A stretch of DNA of 64,000 bases from Pseudomonadota bacterium (GTDB lineage: Bacteria; Pseudomonadota; Alphaproteobacteria; Rhodospirillales; Magnetospirillaceae): the NCBI GenBank assembly GCA_021781575.1, contig JAJXWP010000006.1, positions 83,748 to 147,747 of the forward strand, in the 5' to 3' direction. Made by a program: the position numbers and the translations under genes. The notes under the pieces are model-generated. The model had not been told where the DNA came from. It saw only the letters and a program-made list of their open reading frames with translations, and did not search any database. Each line of letters starts with the position of its first letter. Positions within the stretch are counted from its first letter, which is position 1. Positions 1 through 9,280 of the stretch are shown in pieces.

Positions 1-543
1 TGCAACAATTGCCATACCATCCATGCGAAGAAGGATCCGCTGTTCGTCAAGGAAGCGCAGCCGGAGAAGTGCTTCACCTGCCATCCGCAGCAGCGCGCCG
101 AGAGCTTCCAGTATTCGCATCACCCCATCCGTGAAGGCAAGGTGGTCTGCTCTGATTGCCACGCCATTCATGGCTCGCCCGGACCGCATCTGGTCAAGGA
201 ATTCACCGTCAACGAGACCTGCTACAACTGCCATGCCGAAAAGCGCGGGCCGCTGCTGTGGGAACATCAGCCGGTGCGCGAGAACTGCGACAACTGCCAC
301 ACCCCGCATGGTTCGCCTCAAGCTCGTCTGCTGACCGAACGTCTGCCCTACCTCTGCTCCGGCTGCCACAGCGGCGCGGCCAACCAGAGCGGCGGCTTCT
401 TCGGCGGTCTGCATTCGCTGCCCGGCCAGAACCTGAACAACGCGGCGCTGCTCAACAACGAGTTGCAGTACCGCAGCTGCCTGAACTGCCACACGCAGGT
501 GCACGGGTCCAACAGCCCGGCTGGCTTTGCCTTCACCCGCTGA
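1..543 (+). CDS. Decahaem c-type cytochrome, MtrA/PioA (DmsE) family, 5'-truncated by the window edge
   Basis: The open frame runs from base 1 with no start, so the N-terminus lies outside the window. The visible 180 residues carry seven CXXCH haem motifs in order: CNNCH, CFTCH, CSDCH, CYNCH, CDNCH, CSGCH and CLNCH. They match, motif for motif, the last seven of the ten in the complete paralogue at 11451-12404, including the shared stretch around GPxLWEHQPVRE. Three haem motifs and the signal peptide are therefore presumed to lie upstream. The family provides the periplasmic haem wire that inserts into an MtrB-type barrel, and such a barrel gene follows 27 bp downstream, as expected for an operon. 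Family and role are well supported. The direction of electron flow (metal reduction or Fe(II) oxidation) cannot be read from the sequence. Confidence 0.93.
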   Translation, partial: CNNCHTIHAKKDPLFVKEAQPEKCFTCHPQQRAESFQYSHHPIREGKVVCSDCHAIHGSPGPHLVKEFTVNETCYNCHAEKRGPLLWEHQPVRENCDNCHTPHGSPQARLLTERLPYLCSGCHSGAANQSGGFFGGLHSLPGQNLNNAALLNNELQYRSCLNCHTQVHGSNSPAGFAFTR

Positions 544-570
544 CGCAGCGAACGGACAACGAGGTGTGAA

Positions 571-2832
571 ATGAAAACAGGTTACACTCTTCGGGCCATC
601 GCGCTAGCCGGCGTCAGCCTCCTGCCCTTGGCCGCATATGCCGCAGACGACGCGGCGAACAAGCCCCTTGTCGAGGGTGACATCAGCGTCGGCGGCTATT
701 GGCAAAGTTCGAGCAATCCGATCTATGGTCGCTACAACGGCTTCGTCGACAAAGGGTTCGGCATGCTGGGCAGCTTCGACTTGCAAAGTCGCGATGCCTG
801 GAATTCCGGGGGAACCCAGTATTTCGAAGCGACCGGCCGCAATCTTGACTTCAGCGACAGCTACAATGCCCCTGAAGCCGAGGTGAATGTCAAAGCCGGC
901 CAGCAGGGCATCTGGGGCGCCCATGTCGATTACGACGCCATCACCTATACGGGCAACAACATCTATACGCCCTATGCGGCAAGCGGCGCCCTGGTGAACG
1001 GCCTTCTTCCGTACGGCGGGGCCGGCCTGACCACCAGGGGCTCGGTTTTCACCACCACCTATGTCAACAACCCAAGCGCGCTCGCCTCCGTCCTCGCCCT
1101 GACCGGGACCGAGACCCGCCGCGACATCGTCGATGGCGGCTTCGACCTGCGATCGGGCAGTTGGCTCTACAATGTGGAATTGCGCCACGAGCACAAATCC
1201 GGGACCATGGAGCAGACAGTCGATACCAGCTTCGCGGGGACGCCTTTCGCCCAGCCGATCGATTACGACTTCGACCGGTACCGGGCTTCGGCCGCCTATT
1301 CCACGCGGCAACTGCAGGCGCAATTCGCCTACACCTATTCACGGTTCACCGACAACAACACGGCGTTCAACGCGACCTATTTCACCTCGCCGCCGACGCC
1401 CGCCAATGCCCTTTATCAAGCACAGGCGGCCTATTCCCTGCCGCCCAGCAACGACGCCCATTATTTCACCGGTTCTCTGGGCTACAACATCACGCCCAAT
1501 ACCCGCATCAGCGGCAACTTCCGGTATGGTCTGGAATTGCAGGACGCTACCATGGCGCCGGCAACCTACTCCACTGCGGCGCAGTTTTCGGCGTTGTCAA
1601 ACAACGGCAACTATTCCCTGCTGGGGACCAACCCGCAGTCGTTGGACGGTCAGGCTCAAGTCTACGGGGTGACGGCGCAGTTGAGCTCCAGCCCCATCGA
1701 AGACTTGGACATCGAGGCCAATTACCGGCTCGATGGCCGGGATGTCGACACGCCGGACTATGGCGTCGCCGGCTTCCACGGCACCGACGGGGCGATCGTT
1801 CCCAACATCTCCTACAGCTTCCCGCAAAGCTGGCTGAAGCAGAACGCCTCGTTGGAAGCCGGGTATCGCATCCTCAGGGAAAGCAATACCCGACTGCTCG
1901 TCGGCTATGCCTTTGACGACGTCGACCGCAGCATCGCCCAGGTCGGCCACAGCAGCACCAGCACGCTCTCGGCCAAGATCATGACCGCGCCGACCCAGGA
2001 ACTGACCGGGCAGGCCGGCTATGAGCATGCCAACCGCAGTGGCGTCGTCAACTGCAACCTGCCGTGGCAGTACCTGGCCAACAGCGGTGCCGCGGCCTGC
2101 GAACCGTCGCTCGCCTTCTACCAGGCGCCGATGACCTCGGATTCGGCAAGGTTGCGGGCGGACTACACGCCGAACGAGGATACTTCGATCGGGATCTTCG
2201 GGAAGTTCACCCAGGATCACTATCATAACCCCGGCTACGACCCGCTCACCGGCGATGGCTACACCGGCACCAGCATGGATCGCAATATCACCGCCGGGCC
2301 TGACGCGTCCTATCGTCTGTCAAAGGACGCAGCGGTACACGCGTTCTATACCTTCGAGCGGATCTTCTTCGCCAACAACGGCGCCGGTGCCACCCCGGCC
2401 GCCCATCCGCCCGGCCTTGGGCACTTCACCTCGGCAACCACCGACGACGTCCACAGCGTCGGCCTGTCGGGGGATTGGAAGGTTACGGACCGGTTGAAAT
2501 TGGGTGCCAACTACACCTTCTACTACGGCGATGTCAGCTATTACCTGTACAACGGCGTGATCGCGCCGGTCACCACGGCCAGCTATCAGAACGTGGCCGA
2601 CCTGCCCAACGTCGATTCCTCGATGCACAGCATCAAGCTCAACGCCCAGTACAAGCTCACCCCCACGATGACCCTGTGGGGCGGATATTCCTATGACATG
2701 TTCAAGGACTCCGACTGGGCCTACAGCTGGCCTGCCACGCCTGTCGGCGGTTATTCAACGATGACTACCGGCGTTCCCAGCCCGAGCTATCACGTCAATA
2801 CCGTGTTCAGCGGGGTGACGTTGAAGTTCTAG
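571..2832 (+). CDS. MtrB/PioB-family decahaem-associated outer-membrane beta-barrel protein
   Basis: 753 residues. It begins with a signal peptide (KTGYTLRAIALAGVSLLPLAAYA, cleavage near residue 25). The rest is rich in alternating aromatic and polar strands typical of a large barrel, and it ends in a terminal Phe (VTLKF), as outer-membrane barrels usually do. The family forms a sheath that holds a decahaem cytochrome across the outer membrane. It lies 27 bp after the decahaem gene and is preceded by a GAGGTG ribosome site. It resembles the 790-residue paralogue at 12421-14793 in its start, in the RRDI/RRDL and HEHKSG/DEHKEG blocks, and in a Cys pair near residues 496-511. The N-terminal CXXC of Shewanella MtrB is absent, as in PioB-type proteins. 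The family call is strong; the substrate side is unknown. Confidence 0.9.
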   Translation: MKTGYTLRAIALAGVSLLPLAAYAADDAANKPLVEGDISVGGYWQSSSNPIYGRYNGFVDKGFGMLGSFDLQSRDAWNSGGTQYFEATGRNLDFSDSYNAPEAEVNVKAGQQGIWGAHVDYDAITYTGNNIYTPYAASGALVNGLLPYGGAGLTTRGSVFTTTYVNNPSALASVLALTGTETRRDIVDGGFDLRSGSWLYNVELRHEHKSGTMEQTVDTSFAGTPFAQPIDYDFDRYRASAAYSTRQLQAQFAYTYSRFTDNNTAFNATYFTSPPTPANALYQAQAAYSLPPSNDAHYFTGSLGYNITPNTRISGNFRYGLELQDATMAPATYSTAAQFSALSNNGNYSLLGTNPQSLDGQAQVYGVTAQLSSSPIEDLDIEANYRLDGRDVDTPDYGVAGFHGTDGAIVPNISYSFPQSWLKQNASLEAGYRILRESNTRLLVGYAFDDVDRSIAQVGHSSTSTLSAKIMTAPTQELTGQAGYEHANRSGVVNCNLPWQYLANSGAAACEPSLAFYQAPMTSDSARLRADYTPNEDTSIGIFGKFTQDHYHNPGYDPLTGDGYTGTSMDRNITAGPDASYRLSKDAAVHAFYTFERIFFANNGAGATPAAHPPGLGHFTSATTDDVHSVGLSGDWKVTDRLKLGANYTFYYGDVSYYLYNGVIAPVTTASYQNVADLPNVDSSMHSIKLNAQYKLTPTMTLWGGYSYDMFKDSDWAYSWPATPVGGYSTMTTGVPSPSYHVNTVFSGVTLKF

Positions 2833-2847
2833 GCGGGTTTTCCCACT

Positions 2848-2882
2848 CCGTCACCCTGGGTTGTCCAAACTCGGGGTGACGG
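2848..2882. terminator. Hairpin between the first barrel gene and the convergent glycan operon
   Basis: CCGTCACCC (2848-2856) and GGGTGACGG (2874-2882) form a 9-bp perfect stem with a 17-base loop. There is no T-run on either side. It sits between two convergent genes, so it may stop transcription from both. The CGTCACCC...GGGTGACG core also resembles the short palindromic repeats common in alphaproteobacterial intergenic DNA. Confidence 0.45.
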
Positions 2883-2934
2883 GGAAAGGCCAAAGCCAAG
2901 CCAGGGGCCGGGGTGCAAACCTCGGCCTTTCGGC

Positions 2935-4314
2935 TTATCGAAGGGTTCGGCGCAAGGCCACCACCAGGCCTGCCTTGCCGCGGCCGGCCTGGTCGGCTTC
3001 ATGCTCGATCCGATCAAGCATTTCGATCGTCCACTGGCCGGTGGATCCGGCCAATTCCCGCACATAGCCCTGGCCATGCTCGTAGCAGCCGCCCGAGGCA
3101 TAGTCGAACGAGGGAGCCAGACGGTAGTGGCGGCTATCGACGATCCCCTGGTCAGTCAACAGGGTGAACAGGAACAGGCCCTCGTCCCGCAAAGCGGCGG
3201 CGGCGGCGGTGAAGACGCGACTCAGGTCACCGAAATGGATCAAGGTGCCGACCGAGACGACGACGTCGTAGGCCTGCCGGTGCCGGTCGAGGAATGCCAC
3301 GAGATCCTCGCAGCACAGCTGCCGGTAAATCCTCTTCGCCCGGGCGTATCGCAGCATTTCCGGCGACAGGTCGACGCCGTCCAGCCGCCGCGCATGAACG
3401 CCGATCAGGGCGCCGGCCAGGCCGCTGCCGCAGCCGGCGTCGAGGATGTCGAGCTTGCGGCCGTCGGCCAGTCGCGCCAGGCGCTCCGCCACGATGCCCG
3501 GGGCATAGTAGGTGGAAAGCCGGCCGACCTGGTCTTCACGGCCGGCCCGATCCTTGTAGACGCGCAGCAGATGGGCGGTGGAAGCCTGCTCGGGAAGAGC
3601 CGCCCCGCCCAGCCCTGCCAGCAGCAGCCGCGCTCCCAGGCGATCCTCGGGGTCGAGTCGGGCGCAGGCGGCATAACAGGGCCGAGCCAGATCCGGCCGG
3701 CCCCGCTCGGTGAACAACACTCCCAGCATGCGCTGCCCATCGGCCAGATCCGGCTGCAACGCCAGCGCCGCTTTCAGGGCCGCCGCCGCCGGGCCGGGCC
3801 GTCCCAGGCGGCGCTCCAGCAGGCCCAGCCGGTAGGCGGGTTCGGCGTGATCGGGCCTGAGAGCGAGGACCCGGCGATAGGCGCACGCAGCCTCGCCCGG
3901 GCGGCCGGCTTCCAGCAGAGTGTCGGCAAGATTGTGCGTGGCCGGCGGCCAGCGTGGATCGAGCGCCACCGCCTGCCGATAGGCCGCGGCGGCCTCGGCG
4001 ACGCGCCCGCAATCACGCAAGGCGTTGCCGCGGTTGTTGCGGGCCTCGGGGTCGCCCGGGTTCAGCGCGATGGCCTGGTCGTAGGCGGCTATCGCCTCGC
4101 CGCTCCGCCCGACCGCCCGCAAGGCCAGGCCGAGATTGAAATGCAGGCTGGAGTCCCGGGGGGTGAGCGCGATCAGCTTGCGGTAGACCGGGATGACCTG
4201 GTCGAAGGCGCTGCGGCGGTGCAAGGCCATCGCTTGGGCGATGAGGGTGGAGCGTTCCTCCGGCCGGCCGGAAGCCCCGTCCTTGGCGGCGGCGCGCCGC
4301 TGCTTGCGGTTCAT
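2935..4314 (-). CDS. TPR-repeat protein with C-terminal SAM-dependent methyltransferase domain
   Basis: 459 residues. The N-terminal tail (MNRKQRRAAAKDG) is basic. Residues ~25-225 are about six tetratricopeptide repeats (for example LGLALRAVGRSGEAIAAYDQAIALNP). A class I methyltransferase follows, with motif I ILDAGCGSG near residues 289-297 and an acidic VDLSPEML segment. The ATG at 4314 was chosen because it overlaps the upstream stop as ATGA and matches the tight coupling of this operon; frames further upstream lack that support. TPR-methyltransferase fusions of this kind are frequent in Rhodospirillales. The acceptor substrate is unknown. As the last gene of a six-gene glycan operon it may methylate a sugar or a protein partner, but that is inference. 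Confidence 0.8.
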   Translation of the reverse strand: MNRKQRRAAAKDGASGRPEERSTLIAQAMALHRRSAFDQVIPVYRKLIALTPRDSSLHFNLGLALRAVGRSGEAIAAYDQAIALNPGDPEARNNRGNALRDCGRVAEAAAAYRQAVALDPRWPPATHNLADTLLEAGRPGEAACAYRRVLALRPDHAEPAYRLGLLERRLGRPGPAAAALKAALALQPDLADGQRMLGVLFTERGRPDLARPCYAACARLDPEDRLGARLLLAGLGGAALPEQASTAHLLRVYKDRAGREDQVGRLSTYYAPGIVAERLARLADGRKLDILDAGCGSGLAGALIGVHARRLDGVDLSPEMLRYARAKRIYRQLCCEDLVAFLDRHRQAYDVVVSVGTLIHFGDLSRVFTAAAAALRDEGLFLFTLLTDQGIVDSRHYRLAPSFDYASGGCYEHGQGYVRELAGSTGQWTIEMLDRIEHEADQAGRGKAGLVVALRRTLR

Positions 4315-5006
4315 CACCGGGCTTCCCCGATGGGCAGGTCGGTGACGAAGATGCCGAACCGCATGTCGTGCCGACGGTACACCGCGCACGGGGGCAGCCC
4401 GTGGCGGTGCAGTATTGCCTCGATCTCAGGCACCGTGTGGTAGCGGGGGACATAGCCGCCGCTGCGGTACCCATAGGACAGCTGGACATAGAGCCGATGG
4501 ATCCACTGGTCGAGGGATCGACGGCGTTCCGCCACCGCATGGAAATAGTTGCCGTTTTGGGCGATGGCGAACGCCCGCTCCATCTCGACCGGCGTCAGCC
4601 AGTCCAACAGGCCGAGAGACAGCACCAGCGCGTCGCCTTGGGGCGGCAGGTCGCCGACGGCGGCCACATCGAAGCGGATCAGAGCGCCCCGGGCCGAGCC
4701 GGCGAAGCGCGACCGGGCGCGCGTGACCGCCGCTTCGGCGATATCGAAGCCATGATAGCCTGCCGCGCCTGCCGCCATCAGGCGGTCGGCCAGCAGGCCC
4801 GAGCCGCAGCCAAGCTCGACCACGCGCCGGCCGCAGAGGTGAGGCGCCAGCAGGGTTGCCGCCCGATCCATCCGGCGGCGCAGCGATGTGGAGAGCCGCG
4901 CAGCCAATCGCTCCAGGCTGGTCGGCGCCGCCGCCGGCGAGCCGTAGCGGCATTCCTCCCATCCCAGGATCTTGGCGTTCCAGAAGCTTTTCGGGTCAGC
5001 CGGCAT
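4314..5006 (-). CDS. Class I SAM-dependent methyltransferase
   Basis: 230 residues starting MPADPKSFWNAKILGWEECRYG. Motif I is VVELGCGSGLLADRL, followed by a YHGFDIAEAAVTRAR acidic-loop region, so the SAM-binding Rossmann fold is clear. The stop overlaps the start of the TPR-methyltransferase by one base (ATGA), and the start lies 7 bp after the GtrA stop. The Met at 5006 fits the homologous region; an upstream Met in the same frame would overlap GtrA. The substrate is not identifiable. Its position beside glycosyltransferases suggests sugar or lipid-carrier methylation, which is inference. Confidence 0.78.
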   Translation of the reverse strand: MPADPKSFWNAKILGWEECRYGSPAAAPTSLERLAARLSTSLRRRMDRAATLLAPHLCGRRVVELGCGSGLLADRLMAAGAAGYHGFDIAEAAVTRARSRFAGSARGALIRFDVAAVGDLPPQGDALVLSLGLLDWLTPVEMERAFAIAQNGNYFHAVAERRRSLDQWIHRLYVQLSYGYRSGGYVPRYHTVPEIEAILHRHGLPPCAVYRRHDMRFGIFVTDLPIGEAR

Positions 5007-5013
5007 CGGTCGG

Positions 5014-5460
5014 TCAACTCCGCCGCGCCCGGTGGAGGGCGCCGAACGACTGTCGGGCCAGTTGGCCGAGCCCCTGGCGCGCGTGGAAGACATAGCCATT
5101 CATCACCACGAAGTTGAGGATGAAGCAGGCGGTGTCCGAGCTCAGCTTGGCCGGATAGGGCGGCAGGCCGAGGCCGCGGGTCGCCAGGGTGAACAGCGCC
5201 ACCGATGCGCCGTAGGACACGGCATAAAGCAGCAGGAAGCGGCGACCGTTGCGGGCCAGGGCGAGATGGCGATTGGCCTTCCAGGTCCAGTGGCGATTGC
5301 CCAGCAGCGAGATCAGGCCACCGACGATGCGGGCGGCCATCATGCCGGGAAGGGACGCGGTGCCGGCTAGCGACAGCAGCAGGGAGAAGGTCAGCCAGTC
5401 GCCGGCGGCCGAGAGGAGGGCCACCGCGGCGTATGGGCCAAAGCGCAATATCGGCCGCAT
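5014..5460 (-). CDS. GtrA-family membrane protein
   Basis: 148 residues with four predicted membrane helices (around FGPYAAVALLSAAGDWLTFS, MMAARIVGGLISLLGN, FLLLYAVSYGASVALFTLA and SSDTACFILNFVVMNGYVF). The segment NRHWTWKANR between helices 2 and 3 is the GtrA signature (N-x-x-W-T/V-F). GtrA proteins are thought to flip or handle polyprenyl-linked sugars for glycan modification. The start ATG overlaps the glycosyltransferase stop (ATGA at 5460). In this operon it would move lipid-linked sugar made by a cytoplasmic glycosyltransferase to the periplasmic face, where the GT-C enzyme could use it. The family is well supported, the pathway inferred. Confidence 0.85.
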   Translation of the reverse strand: MRPILRFGPYAAVALLSAAGDWLTFSLLLSLAGTASLPGMMAARIVGGLISLLGNRHWTWKANRHLALARNGRRFLLLYAVSYGASVALFTLATRGLGLPPYPAKLSSDTACFILNFVVMNGYVFHARQGLGQLARQSFGALHRARRS

Positions 5461-6551
5461 CAGCGGCCTCCCCGGGCCAGCGCCAGGATCATTTCGGCCG
5501 CCTGCGGCGCCCCGTTGGTCTGGCGAGGGAGGGCGCGATAGCCGGCGCGCAGGCGGTCGATCTGCCGCAGGGCCAGGTTCATCGCCTCCTCGAGTTCGGG
5601 CTCGGCCGCGGTCAGCCCGATGCCGAGATGACGGACGACTCGGCCGTTGACCCATTGTTCGGCGTGGCGCGGCACCGGTACGACGACCATCGGCTTGGCC
5701 ATCATCAGGGCCTCGCTGACGGCACTGAAACCGCCGTTGACCACCACCAGGTCGGCCGCGGCGAGCAGCGTCAGCGAGTCGCGCAGCTTGCCATGATAGA
5801 CCACCTGTCCGCCGCCGCTTTCCTCCTCCGGTGCCGGGCGCCCCAGGACGTCGATCCGCAGATCTGAATGGGCACGGCGGAACAGCACATGGCTGCCGAA
5901 GACCGATCCCGACAACATGACGGCGACCCGCCTCGGCGGCCCATCGGCGGGCTGCGATGCGGCATGGCAGCCCCGCCGGACGATTGGACCGACGCGGCGG
6001 AACGGGCCGCCTTCGGCGCGGTCGGCCGGATCGAGGCGCGGGCTGATGACCAGGTCGGGAATGGCGCGGTGATAGAGGTGGTCGGCCAGTTCGATCGCCA
6101 GGAACTGGGGTAGGATCGACGGCGGCCAGTCGCGCAGGCGGACCATGTTGCGTCCGACCATGTCGGAATTATTGAGCGCCGCCAGCGGCAGGCCGGCACG
6201 CCGTACCGGGCGACAGGCGTAAACCGAGTCGGCGACCACCACATGGGGGCGGAAGCGGGCAATGGCGGCGGCGACGACCCGGTCAAGCCGGCGCAGGGCG
6301 GCCAGCATCTCTCCCGCCTGGCCGAGCGTCGCGGCGATGCTGATGCGGCCGCCTTTTTGCCCATAGCGCAGCGACGGGACCGCCGTTATTCCCTGCAGCT
6401 GACCCTTGTCGGCGAAGTACCACAGGCCGTTGTCCGAGGTGATGATTTCCACTGCCGCCCCCGACGCCAGCAGCTCTTCGATGACCGCGTGGCAGCGGGT
6501 GGAGTTTCCCAGGCCGAGGCCGTTGACCAGGAACAGGACGCGCGGCGTCAT
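5460..6551 (-). CDS. Glycosyltransferase of the MurG/GT28-like GT-B group
   Basis: 363 residues. The N-terminal TPRVLFLVNGLGLGNSTRCH resembles the glycine-rich loop of MurG and MJ1255-type transferases. The C-terminal half has VVVNGGFSAVSEALMMAKP followed by VPVPRHAEQWVNG, the nucleotide-sugar-binding region of GT28-like enzymes. The start at 6551 overlaps the preceding methyltransferase stop by four bases. It probably transfers a nucleotide-activated sugar to a lipid or polysaccharide acceptor in the cytoplasm. The sugar and acceptor cannot be told from the sequence. Confidence 0.78.
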   Translation of the reverse strand: MTPRVLFLVNGLGLGNSTRCHAVIEELLASGAAVEIITSDNGLWYFADKGQLQGITAVPSLRYGQKGGRISIAATLGQAGEMLAALRRLDRVVAAAIARFRPHVVVADSVYACRPVRRAGLPLAALNNSDMVGRNMVRLRDWPPSILPQFLAIELADHLYHRAIPDLVISPRLDPADRAEGGPFRRVGPIVRRGCHAASQPADGPPRRVAVMLSGSVFGSHVLFRRAHSDLRIDVLGRPAPEEESGGGQVVYHGKLRDSLTLLAAADLVVVNGGFSAVSEALMMAKPMVVVPVPRHAEQWVNGRVVRHLGIGLTAAEPELEEAMNLALRQIDRLRAGYRALPRQTNGAPQAAEMILALARGGR

Positions 6552-7159
6552 CGGGCAACCATGGCATGGACCATGCCGTAAGGACGAACCGGCCGGCTGG
6601 CGGTCACCATCAGGCCGGCGGCCGAGGCCAGCCGGGAAAGGCGGCCGGGCTCGAACAGGGTGATGTCGATCCCATGGCGGCAATGGAACAGGCGGTAGAG
6701 TCGCCCGGCCGGATTGGCCGGCGGCGCCAGGGTGACGACCGTGCCGCCCGGCGCCAGATGGCGGCAGGCGTTGGCGAGCACGGCGCCGGGATCGCCGACG
6801 AATTCCAGAACGCCGGCCAGGATGACCAGGTCGAACCGCCGTCCCAGGTCGATCCGCGCGGCATCGCCGGCTACCCGTTCGATGGTCGGGACATCGAGTT
6901 GCGCCAGCATGGCCGGTGCCGCGTCGACGGCAACCACCGGAGCTGCGTGCCGCGCTGCCAGCAGGCGGGCATAAAAGCCGCTGCCGCTTCCCAGGTCCAG
7001 CACCGAGCGTCCGGCGATCGGGCCGGCCAGCGCCAGCACCGCGGCGGTTTCGCGACGGCGCTGCCAGGCCCACAGGCCGCGCCGGCCGGCGGCATCGTAT
7101 CCGGCGGCTCGGCCGTTGAAATAGGCCAGGACGGCCGGAAGATTCTCCGGCCTAGCCAT
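6548..7159 (-). CDS. Class I SAM-dependent methyltransferase (UbiG/COQ5-like)
   Basis: 203 residues. The order is an N-terminal AYFNGRAAGYDAAGRRGLWA segment, motif I SVLDLGSGSGFYARLL (residues ~51-66), an acidic VVAVDAAPAML loop, and LVILAGVLEFVGDPG before HLAPGGTVV, all typical of small-molecule methyltransferases. It overlaps the membrane glycosyltransferase stop by 8 bp upstream and the GT-B glycosyltransferase start by 4 bp downstream, so translation of the three is coupled. It is one of three methyltransferase domains in the operon, which suggests a multiply methylated glycan. The substrate is unknown. Confidence 0.78.
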   Translation of the reverse strand: MARPENLPAVLAYFNGRAAGYDAAGRRGLWAWQRRRETAAVLALAGPIAGRSVLDLGSGSGFYARLLAARHAAPVVAVDAAPAMLAQLDVPTIERVAGDAARIDLGRRFDLVILAGVLEFVGDPGAVLANACRHLAPGGTVVTLAPPANPAGRLYRLFHCRHGIDITLFEPGRLSRLASAAGLMVTASRPVRPYGMVHAMVAR

Positions 7160-9230
7160 CGCGACCGGCTCCTTGATCGGGGAAACAGGACGTCGGTGCG
7201 GTCCTGGCAGCCTCGCCTTGCGGTAGCGCAGGGGTCATGTCGGGTAAGCTGAGCCGGCCGATCGGCCGATCGATCGACCCCGGCTCGCGACCTTCGCGGC
7301 CGATCAGCCATACCTCGTAGGCGTTGTCGGCAAGGGTGAAGACGGGCGATCGCCACGGTGCCAGGGTGCCGTGCCAGGGGGATCCCACCGTGACGTTGCC
7401 AAACGACACCAGCCGGCTGCCGCTGCGGCCGACGAAGCAAAGCCGCGGGGCGACGATGGTGCGGTAGTAGAGTCCGCTATAGCCGCGCAGCAGGCGGCCG
7501 TGCAGGACCGCGGTGAAGCTCTGCCCGTCCCGCCTGACCTCGATCCCCAGCGGGAAGAGATGACCTTGTTGCGGGACGACGAAAATTGCGGCTTGAGGTG
7601 CCTTGACGGCGGCAGAGCCGCTTCCGGCAGCCAGGTAGGTCGTCTCGAAGACCGTTGGAACATATGGGTTGGGGAAGGTTTTCAGGCAGTTTCCATCGCG
7701 TGACGCATAGGACAGATAAAGGAAGTGCGGGCTTTCGACGGTGGCGGTGTCGAAGACCGGGGCGAGCTGCGCGAGGGCCGGGGTCGCCGCCAGTTCGCTG
7801 CGAAGGTTGCCGTCGGCTCCACGTTTATCGACCACCAGGACGCAGTCATGGCGCCCGGGGGGGGTGGCGGCGGCCGGCGTGGCGCGATAGATGAACGCCA
7901 TGTGGTTGCCGACGCCGCTCTGGATCAACCGCCAGCGGTTGTTGGCGTCGCGCTGGAACAGCGCCGTGCGCGCTTCGAAGGCCTGGTAACTGGAAAAAAA
8001 GGCCGATTTCAGCGTGCGGGCGATTTCCTCCTGGGCGACGGCCGAGTCGGTGAAGAAGCCGGTCTGGAGAAAGCCGGCGGCCCCCAGGGCGGCGGGTCGG
8101 AGGGCGATCAGGCCGCACAAGGCCGCCGCCGCCGCGCGGCCGCCGTTCCCGCCAGCCAGCAGGCGCTGGATGGCCGCCTCGGCAGATAGGCCGACCATGA
8201 CGGAAACGGCTGGGATGGCCGCCGCCATGTGGCGGAAATTGACCTCGGACACCAGCGCGACGGCGGCATAGACCAGGGTAATGATGGCGAACAGGCCGAG
8301 TGGCCGCGGCTGTCCTTGCTCACTCCGGCGGACGATCAGTCGGACCAGGAAGCCGCCGGCCAGGGCCGCGGCCAGGAAATCCGCAGCGGCCAAAGCCGTT
8401 GCCACCCCGGCGTAGGCGAAGCCGCCGCGCTCGGCGAAGACCCGGGCGCTGCCGCCGAACAGGTCATAGACGAACCGCGCCTTCTGCCAAAGAGCGCCGC
8501 TCCAATAGATATAGGCGGCAGCGGCCTCGCCCGGCGCCGCCGTCGCCTCGGTGAAAAACCGCCCGCCGCCGAACAGGATGGCCGGCAAATAGGCGGCACC
8601 ACTGCCGGCAACAAGCGCCATGACATGCTGGCGGCGCAGCCTCGGGCGGTAGACTCCGATGGCGATGACCAGGCCGATGGCCAGTTCGAAAATCTGCATG
8701 TGGATCTGCATGCCAAGGCCCAGGGCCAAGGCCGCCGCCGCCAGATGCATCGCCCGGCCGCGGCTGACGAAAAGGTAGCCCCACAGGGTAGCGGCGGTGG
8801 CGAAGACGACAATATAGCCGGGGTTCCACACCGTCAGCGATTGGGCCAGGGTCCCCGACCCGGCGAAGGCGGCGGTAACCAGGGCTCCCGCCAGGGGTGA
8901 GACCTCCTTGGCAAAACATCGCCACAACAGGACGGCGGAAATGCCGAAGAGGCCGATGACGCCCAGATTGGCGGCAAGAATGTCAGCCTTGATGGCTAGC
9001 AGCGCCGCCAGCAGCAGGTAGAAGGCGCCGCCCGGAGTGCGCGCGCCGCTGTTGGTTTCAGGGCCGAGAAACGGCCAATGCTGCGGAACCGCCAGGGCCC
9101 GCCACAGGTCGCGGTCGCCCCAGACGGTCAGTTCGACATTGCCGGCATGGTAAAGATCGGCGCAAAACAGGAAGGCGAGAGCGGCAGATAGAACGATCAG
9201 AAACAGACTATCGTGCCGAACTGCTGTCAT
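7152..9230 (-). CDS. Polytopic membrane glycosyltransferase-like protein (GT-C fold, PMT/ArnT type)
   Basis: 692 residues. About ten to twelve hydrophobic helices fill the first ~430 residues, and a soluble, probably periplasmic, domain of ~260 residues follows. After helix 1, VWGDRDLWRA places acidic residues in the first periplasmic loop, as in GT-C enzymes that use polyprenyl-phosphate sugars. The ATG at 9230 was preferred over a GTG at 9245; neither has a strong ribosome site. It is the first gene of the six-gene operon. The call rests on topology and the loop motif, so a polymerase or other lipid-carrier enzyme is possible. Confidence 0.65.
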   Translation of the reverse strand: MTAVRHDSLFLIVLSAALAFLFCADLYHAGNVELTVWGDRDLWRALAVPQHWPFLGPETNSGARTPGGAFYLLLAALLAIKADILAANLGVIGLFGISAVLLWRCFAKEVSPLAGALVTAAFAGSGTLAQSLTVWNPGYIVVFATAATLWGYLFVSRGRAMHLAAAALALGLGMQIHMQIFELAIGLVIAIGVYRPRLRRQHVMALVAGSGAAYLPAILFGGGRFFTEATAAPGEAAAAYIYWSGALWQKARFVYDLFGGSARVFAERGGFAYAGVATALAAADFLAAALAGGFLVRLIVRRSEQGQPRPLGLFAIITLVYAAVALVSEVNFRHMAAAIPAVSVMVGLSAEAAIQRLLAGGNGGRAAAAALCGLIALRPAALGAAGFLQTGFFTDSAVAQEEIARTLKSAFFSSYQAFEARTALFQRDANNRWRLIQSGVGNHMAFIYRATPAAATPPGRHDCVLVVDKRGADGNLRSELAATPALAQLAPVFDTATVESPHFLYLSYASRDGNCLKTFPNPYVPTVFETTYLAAGSGSAAVKAPQAAIFVVPQQGHLFPLGIEVRRDGQSFTAVLHGRLLRGYSGLYYRTIVAPRLCFVGRSGSRLVSFGNVTVGSPWHGTLAPWRSPVFTLADNAYEVWLIGREGREPGSIDRPIGRLSLPDMTPALPQGEAARTAPTSCFPDQGAGRDG

Positions 9231-9280
9231 GACCGTGCCGACCACCGAAGACTACGGGCAGTATGCCCGGTACTGCGGGG

